The notes under the pieces were generated by a model. That model did no database searches. It saw only the letters and a list, made by a program, of their open reading frames with translations, and had not been told where the DNA came from. This document shows, in pieces, positions 41,539 to 44,088 of a stretch of DNA of 44,088 nt (within the stretch, counting starts at the first letter, position 1; every line of letters starts with the position of its first letter). The position numbers were made by a program, and so were the translations under genes. This DNA is from an uncultured Clostridia bacterium. GTDB lineage: Bacteria > Bacillota > Clostridia > Peptostreptococcales > Anaerovoracaceae. Location: the NCBI GenBank assembly GCA_938034165.1, contig CALHKP010000032.1, positions 1 to 44,088 on the forward strand, written 5' to 3'.

Positions 41539-42118
41539 ATATATTACCAATTACTTTCTTCAACAACTTGAGGTTTGTACTTTTATAAAAATCGCATAAT
41601 GTGAGTAAATCATCAAAATCCAGCGATTTAAAAATCTCTGGATCGATTCTTAAATCGTCAAAAAGCAAACTGATTATTTCTTTTTTGTTCTTGACGGGCG
41701 CGATGGAATAAAGTTTATCACATAGTGCTTTTTCGGGGCTTGCTATTAGATAGGAGTATTCGCCTTCTTTTACGATAATAATATCATAAGGATAGGCTTC
41801 GGAAGGAACATCACGATAAGTAAAAGTGCCGAGTTTGTTGACATACTGTTTCTTCTTGTTCTTCTTGTAGGTTGCGCAGGTGTAGACATAAACCGCCTCA
41901 GGAATTAATCCATAGTACGCGAGCGCATAATCAAAGGAAATGTAAGAAGGTGAGTAAATTGAATTTGCAACCAGATATCCGGGTGTATTTGGATCTGTTT
42001 CGTACAGATTTCTGGCAAGTTTAACAATCTCTCCACTGTTACACATTCTTTTTATTTTGTTTTCGGGGGCTTTGTATTCTAACAAAGAATTTTTTAACAT
42101 CTCGTACGTAACTACCAT
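41510..42118 (-). CDS. AbiEi-type antitoxin / regulator, apparently orphan
   Basis: The 202-residue protein matches the type IV AbiEi antitoxin group. It has an N-terminal winged helix (about residues 1-50, with KIKRMCNSGEIVKLARNLYETDP) and then the family segment SPSYISFDYALAYYGLIPEAV (about 75-95), TYRDVP and SPEKALCDKLY near 128-138. AbiEi normally represses its own operon and counters the AbiEii nucleotidyltransferase toxin, giving phage defence by abortive infection. The start has GAGGAGG upstream. The toxin gene that should overlap the 3' end is reduced to a stub, so the gene is probably a relic or is kept for another regulatory role. Confidence 0.82.
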   Translation of the reverse strand: MVVTYEMLKNSLLEYKAPENKIKRMCNSGEIVKLARNLYETDPNTPGYLVANSIYSPSYISFDYALAYYGLIPEAVYVYTCATYKKNKKKQYVNKLGTFTYRDVPSEAYPYDIIIVKEGEYSYLIASPEKALCDKLYSIAPVKNKKEIISLLFDDLRIDPEIFKSLDFDDLLTLCDFYKSTNLKLLKKVIGNIYEHNSGTDD

Positions 42119-42265
42119 ATTTCCTCCTCATACTAACATTATATTCCAGTACGTGGCGGAAATCAAACAAAACGTATAACTCGACATTCGATTTAATTGC
42201 AGTTTTTTATAAAGAAAATCATGGGTTTCATGTAATGATGGTTTTTTATGCACAATAACAGTTTC

Positions 42266-42318
42266 GGCGGAAGTCCCTGACGGCAACAAAGTTGCGAAAA
42301 ACGCCCTTTTATCAGGGA
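42266..42318 (+). other. Compact structured element, possible pseudoknot
   Basis: GGCG (42266-42269) can pair with CGCC (42302-42305). TCCCTGA (42274-42280) pairs with TCAGGGA (42312-42318), and GCAAC-AAA-GTTGC (42283-42295) is an inner hairpin. The order of the first two helices is interlocked, as in an H-type pseudoknot. It does not match a riboswitch class I recognise. The best downstream promoter (TTGTTC 42337-42342, 16 bases, TATAGA 42359-42364) lies after it, so it may not be transcribed with the next gene. The rest of 42119-42409 shows no gene. Confidence 0.35.
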
Positions 42319-42409
42319 ACGCGTTAATGTGGTTGCTTGTTCACAGACATGATGTTACTATAGAATAAAGTGAAATCGAGCCTGAGAAAAGTAGACGAAG
42401 GAGAGAAAA

Positions 42410-43696
42410 ATGAAAATTGAAAAACTGGTTAGAGAGATAAGAAACAGTTCCTTCGAGAAGGAAAGACCCTACGAGGATGCAATCGACAAAGTGCAGTATT
42501 GCATTTTCAAAAAGGAATATGGCAAAGCATTGAGTATAATGGAGGCTATCATCGAAAAGTACGAAGAATTTGATCCAAGGGAGAAAAATCCGTCGGTTGT
42601 CTACCGCAGTTGCAATGAGCAATTTGAGGATATTTTGTATTTGCACCTATATAATCCGGAGGATGATGGAGTGGCTATTGAACAGGGCTACTCGATGATG
42701 TATCTGCTGTACGGAAGTATTCTCTTTGATCTGAAGAGACACAAAGATGCAATTGCCGCACTGCAAAAAGCAATCAGGTGGAATCCTGTCAGTGCACTGA
42801 TTCTGTGTGAGTGTGCCGAAAATTACAAGATGTTAAAAGACCTGGAAACATTCGCTGAAATAACAAGAAAGGCATTCGAACTGGCATTTAGACCTGACGA
42901 ACTTGCAAGATGCTACAGAAACATGGCGTACTACTGCGTTGAAAAAGGAATGTATCAAGAAGCGATTTGCTGCAATTTGTTCAGCCTTGAGTTCGAAGCG
43001 TCAGAAATCGTTCAGTCAGAGCTTTTCTATATTATGAGCGAGGCAGGTACGGAATTTGCGGAGCCTGAGTACGAGGATTTTCAGGCAGCTTTCGAAAAGT
43101 TAGACATCCCATTTGGTCCAAACAAAGAGATACTTGAGTTGGCATATACTTGCGGAACAGAACTTTACGAAGACGGTAAATATGAAATGGCAGAATACTT
43201 CCTTGAAATCTTTGATGATTTTGTTGACGATGAAGATGTAAAAGAAATGCTGGCGGATATAAGAGGGGAAGATTTTGACTGGATAGGCACAGTAAAGGAC
43301 GCTATCAGCGATTTTGTTATGGATCCAAACGACGAAAGCTACACCGACGTAATCATGAGACTTGCACTGAATACAGTATGGGTTCCCGTAAGCGAGGTTA
43401 CTACAGCAAAAGGCCCGCAGATAATGGCAGACATCCTGCACAAAGACGACGAACGATTCTTCCCAGTGTTCACATCACCTGGAGAAATGGGCGAATACGG
43501 AGATGCCTTCTTCAGAGAAGAAAGGTTAATGAAAGAAGTAGTAGAAATGGCAGAAAGCCACGAAACTGAAGTCGACGGAATAGTTGTTAATGCATTTACA
43601 GAACCCTTTGAAATCGGCAGAGAAATGTTTAACTTTTTCGTTGAATTTGAAGAAATGATGCTGGAAGATTGTGATGATGAGGATATGATATCTTAG
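42410..43696 (+). CDS. TPR protein with C-terminal SseB-like domain
   Basis: The 428-residue soluble protein has a helical N-terminal half (about residues 20-260) with tetratricopeptide-like repeats, the clearest being YLLYGSILFDLKRHKDAIAALQKAIRWNP near residue 100. A C-terminal domain (about 290-425) with MRLALNTVWVPVSE, FFPVFTSPGEMGEYGD and GIVVNAFTEPFEIGREMFNFF matches the SseB N-terminal-like family. SseB-like domains occur in many uncharacterised cytosolic proteins outside secretion systems. The combination suggests a scaffold or partner-binding protein. Ribosome site AAGGAGAG precedes the ATG. Strongly acidic C-terminus. No operon partner is seen; function unknown. Confidence 0.8.
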   Translation: MKIEKLVREIRNSSFEKERPYEDAIDKVQYCIFKKEYGKALSIMEAIIEKYEEFDPREKNPSVVYRSCNEQFEDILYLHLYNPEDDGVAIEQGYSMMYLLYGSILFDLKRHKDAIAALQKAIRWNPVSALILCECAENYKMLKDLETFAEITRKAFELAFRPDELARCYRNMAYYCVEKGMYQEAICCNLFSLEFEASEIVQSELFYIMSEAGTEFAEPEYEDFQAAFEKLDIPFGPNKEILELAYTCGTELYEDGKYEMAEYFLEIFDDFVDDEDVKEMLADIRGEDFDWIGTVKDAISDFVMDPNDESYTDVIMRLALNTVWVPVSEVTTAKGPQIMADILHKDDERFFPVFTSPGEMGEYGDAFFREERLMKEVVEMAESHETEVDGIVVNAFTEPFEIGREMFNFFVEFEEMMLEDCDDEDMIS

Positions 43697-43698
43697 AT

Positions 43699-43770
43699 GT
43701 GAATATCCTAGAGACAATTCTTGCATTTGGTGCAGTTAGTTACATGATTGCACTGATGAGAAAAAAATAG
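43699..43770 (+). CDS. Possible 23-residue hydrophobic peptide
   Basis: A GTG-initiated frame three bases after the TPR-SseB stop encodes VNILETILAFGAVSYMIALMRKK: a hydrophobic helix with a basic end, reminiscent of the small holin-like/type I toxin peptides of Firmicutes but shorter. No clear ribosome site precedes it. It could be a chance frame or a degenerate copy. Confidence 0.2.
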   Translation: MNILETILAFGAVSYMIALMRKK

Positions 43771-43821
43771 CAGGGAGTGTCAGTCGGTTTTATTTAGTAA
43801 TATGCCATTAAGCAGTGATTC

Positions 43822-43876
43822 GTCCTCAGGTTGAGGACAAATTGATTACAGATGCAAATTGTCCCCAAGTTGGGGA
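43822..43876 (+). repeat. Pair of similar short palindromes
   Basis: GTCCTCA-GGT-TGAGGAC (43822-43838) and TCCCCAA-G-TTGGGGA (43862-43876) are two perfect 7-bp inverted repeats about 39 bases apart, in otherwise non-coding sequence (43771-43932) before the nuclease fragment. No T tract follows, so they are not terminators. They could be remains of a mobile element end or tandem operators. Confidence 0.4.
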
Positions 43877-43932
43877 TGATTTACAAATCATTTTTAGAAT
43901 TCAAGGGAACATAACAAAATAATACTTGATAA

Positions 43933-44088
43933 ATGCAAAGGCATTGTTATGTAGTTGTAGAAATAAAGACAGAAAAATTTGATTCTTCTTATGCAGGTCA
44001 ATTGGAACTTATGTCGTGGCTGTTAATCATCAAATGAAAACAGAAGCTGATAATCCTACTTTGGGACTTCTGATTTGTAAAGATATGG
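43933..44088 (+). pseudogene. DUF1016 (PDDEXK, YhcG-like) nuclease fragment, frameshifted and cut by window edge
   Basis: From ATG 43933 the frame reads HCYVVVEIKTEKFDSSYAGQLE, which matches the catalytic core of the DUF1016/YhcG PDDEXK nucleases, including the E-x-K pair. The protein then continues in a different frame from about 44009 as TYVVAVNHQMKTEADNPTLGLLICKDM, which is also typical (the ...DNPTIGLLLC... segment). A one-base deletion near 44007-44010 explains the switch; the first frame ends at 44035-44037. The whole N-terminal domain is absent. This is a decayed remnant in accessory DNA; the 3' end lies outside the window. Confidence 0.75.

Noticed and set aside
41335..41550. A 71-codon minus-strand open frame taken as a gene
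   Set aside because: Only the first about 11 residues from 41538 look like an AbiEii start; the rest reads through a terminator hairpin and unrelated sequence. It is treated as a remnant.
1..44088. CRISPR array, tRNA or rRNA genes, intact insertion sequences
   Set aside because: No regularly spaced repeats, tRNA cloverleaf (other than tmRNA), rRNA or DDE-type transposase was seen on either strand.

Overview
The window looks like a chromosomal segment of a low-to-mid GC, anaerobic Bacillota, most likely class Clostridia. The evidence is the strong AGGAGG-type ribosome sites, the TTGACA/TATAAT promoters, a bacterial V-type (A/V) ATPase operon in the Enterococcus ntp gene order, a purine riboswitch and a clostridial-looking tmRNA tag. 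The genus cannot be fixed from this sequence alone.

Layout. 1-2210: remains of a mobile element, namely a KilA-N protein cut by the window edge and a decayed large serine recombinase. 2330-4535: aldo/keto reductase, a membrane-anchored XRE regulator and a cysteine-rich DUF2284 protein. 4623-7294 (minus): a MoxR-type AAA+ ATPase and its VWA partner. 7398-12316: uvrB and uvrA. 12404-14758: nicotinate phosphoribosyltransferase and a membrane LuxR-type regulator. 14912-22785: a catabolic or uptake cluster of DUF1177, AroM, M29 peptidase, PucR regulator, OPT transporter, DUF917 and Asp/Glu/hydantoin racemase. 22867-26053: lipid kinase, HAD phosphatase, class II aldolase and a small MltG-like membrane protein. 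26239-28244: RluA-type pseudouridine synthase, lepB and smpB. 28671-37268: nine-gene V-ATPase operon. 37549-37906: tmRNA (ssrA). 38018-41338: HipA-like kinase, flavodoxin-fold reductase and a riboswitch-controlled FAD dehydrogenase. 41510-44088: orphan AbiEi antitoxin with a toxin stub, a TPR-SseB protein and a frameshifted DUF1016 nuclease fragment.

How the genes work together. The 14.9-22.8 kb cluster is the best candidate for an undescribed system. Its two enzyme transcripts (DUF1177-aroM-M29 on minus, DUF917-racemase on plus) carry the same 16-base motif, with a conserved TAAT-N12-ATTA dyad, at or just after their predicted transcription starts. This suggests one operator and one regulator, perhaps the PucR protein encoded between them. 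Together they could import a peptide-like or hydantoin/thiohydantoin-like compound (OPT), open or desulfurise it (DUF917), racemise it and hydrolyse it (M29). The substrate is not known.

The V-ATPase rotor subunit carries the complete set of Na+ ligands known from Enterococcus hirae NtpK, so a sodium pump is predicted. smpB and ssrA, whose products act together in trans-translation, lie on either side of this operon. A guanine-type (C74) purine riboswitch precedes an FAD-dependent dehydrogenase. Its P1 strand can pair with the Shine-Dalgarno region, which predicts a translational ON switch. Both window ends are accessory DNA with decayed genes; the middle reads as ordinary core chromosome.
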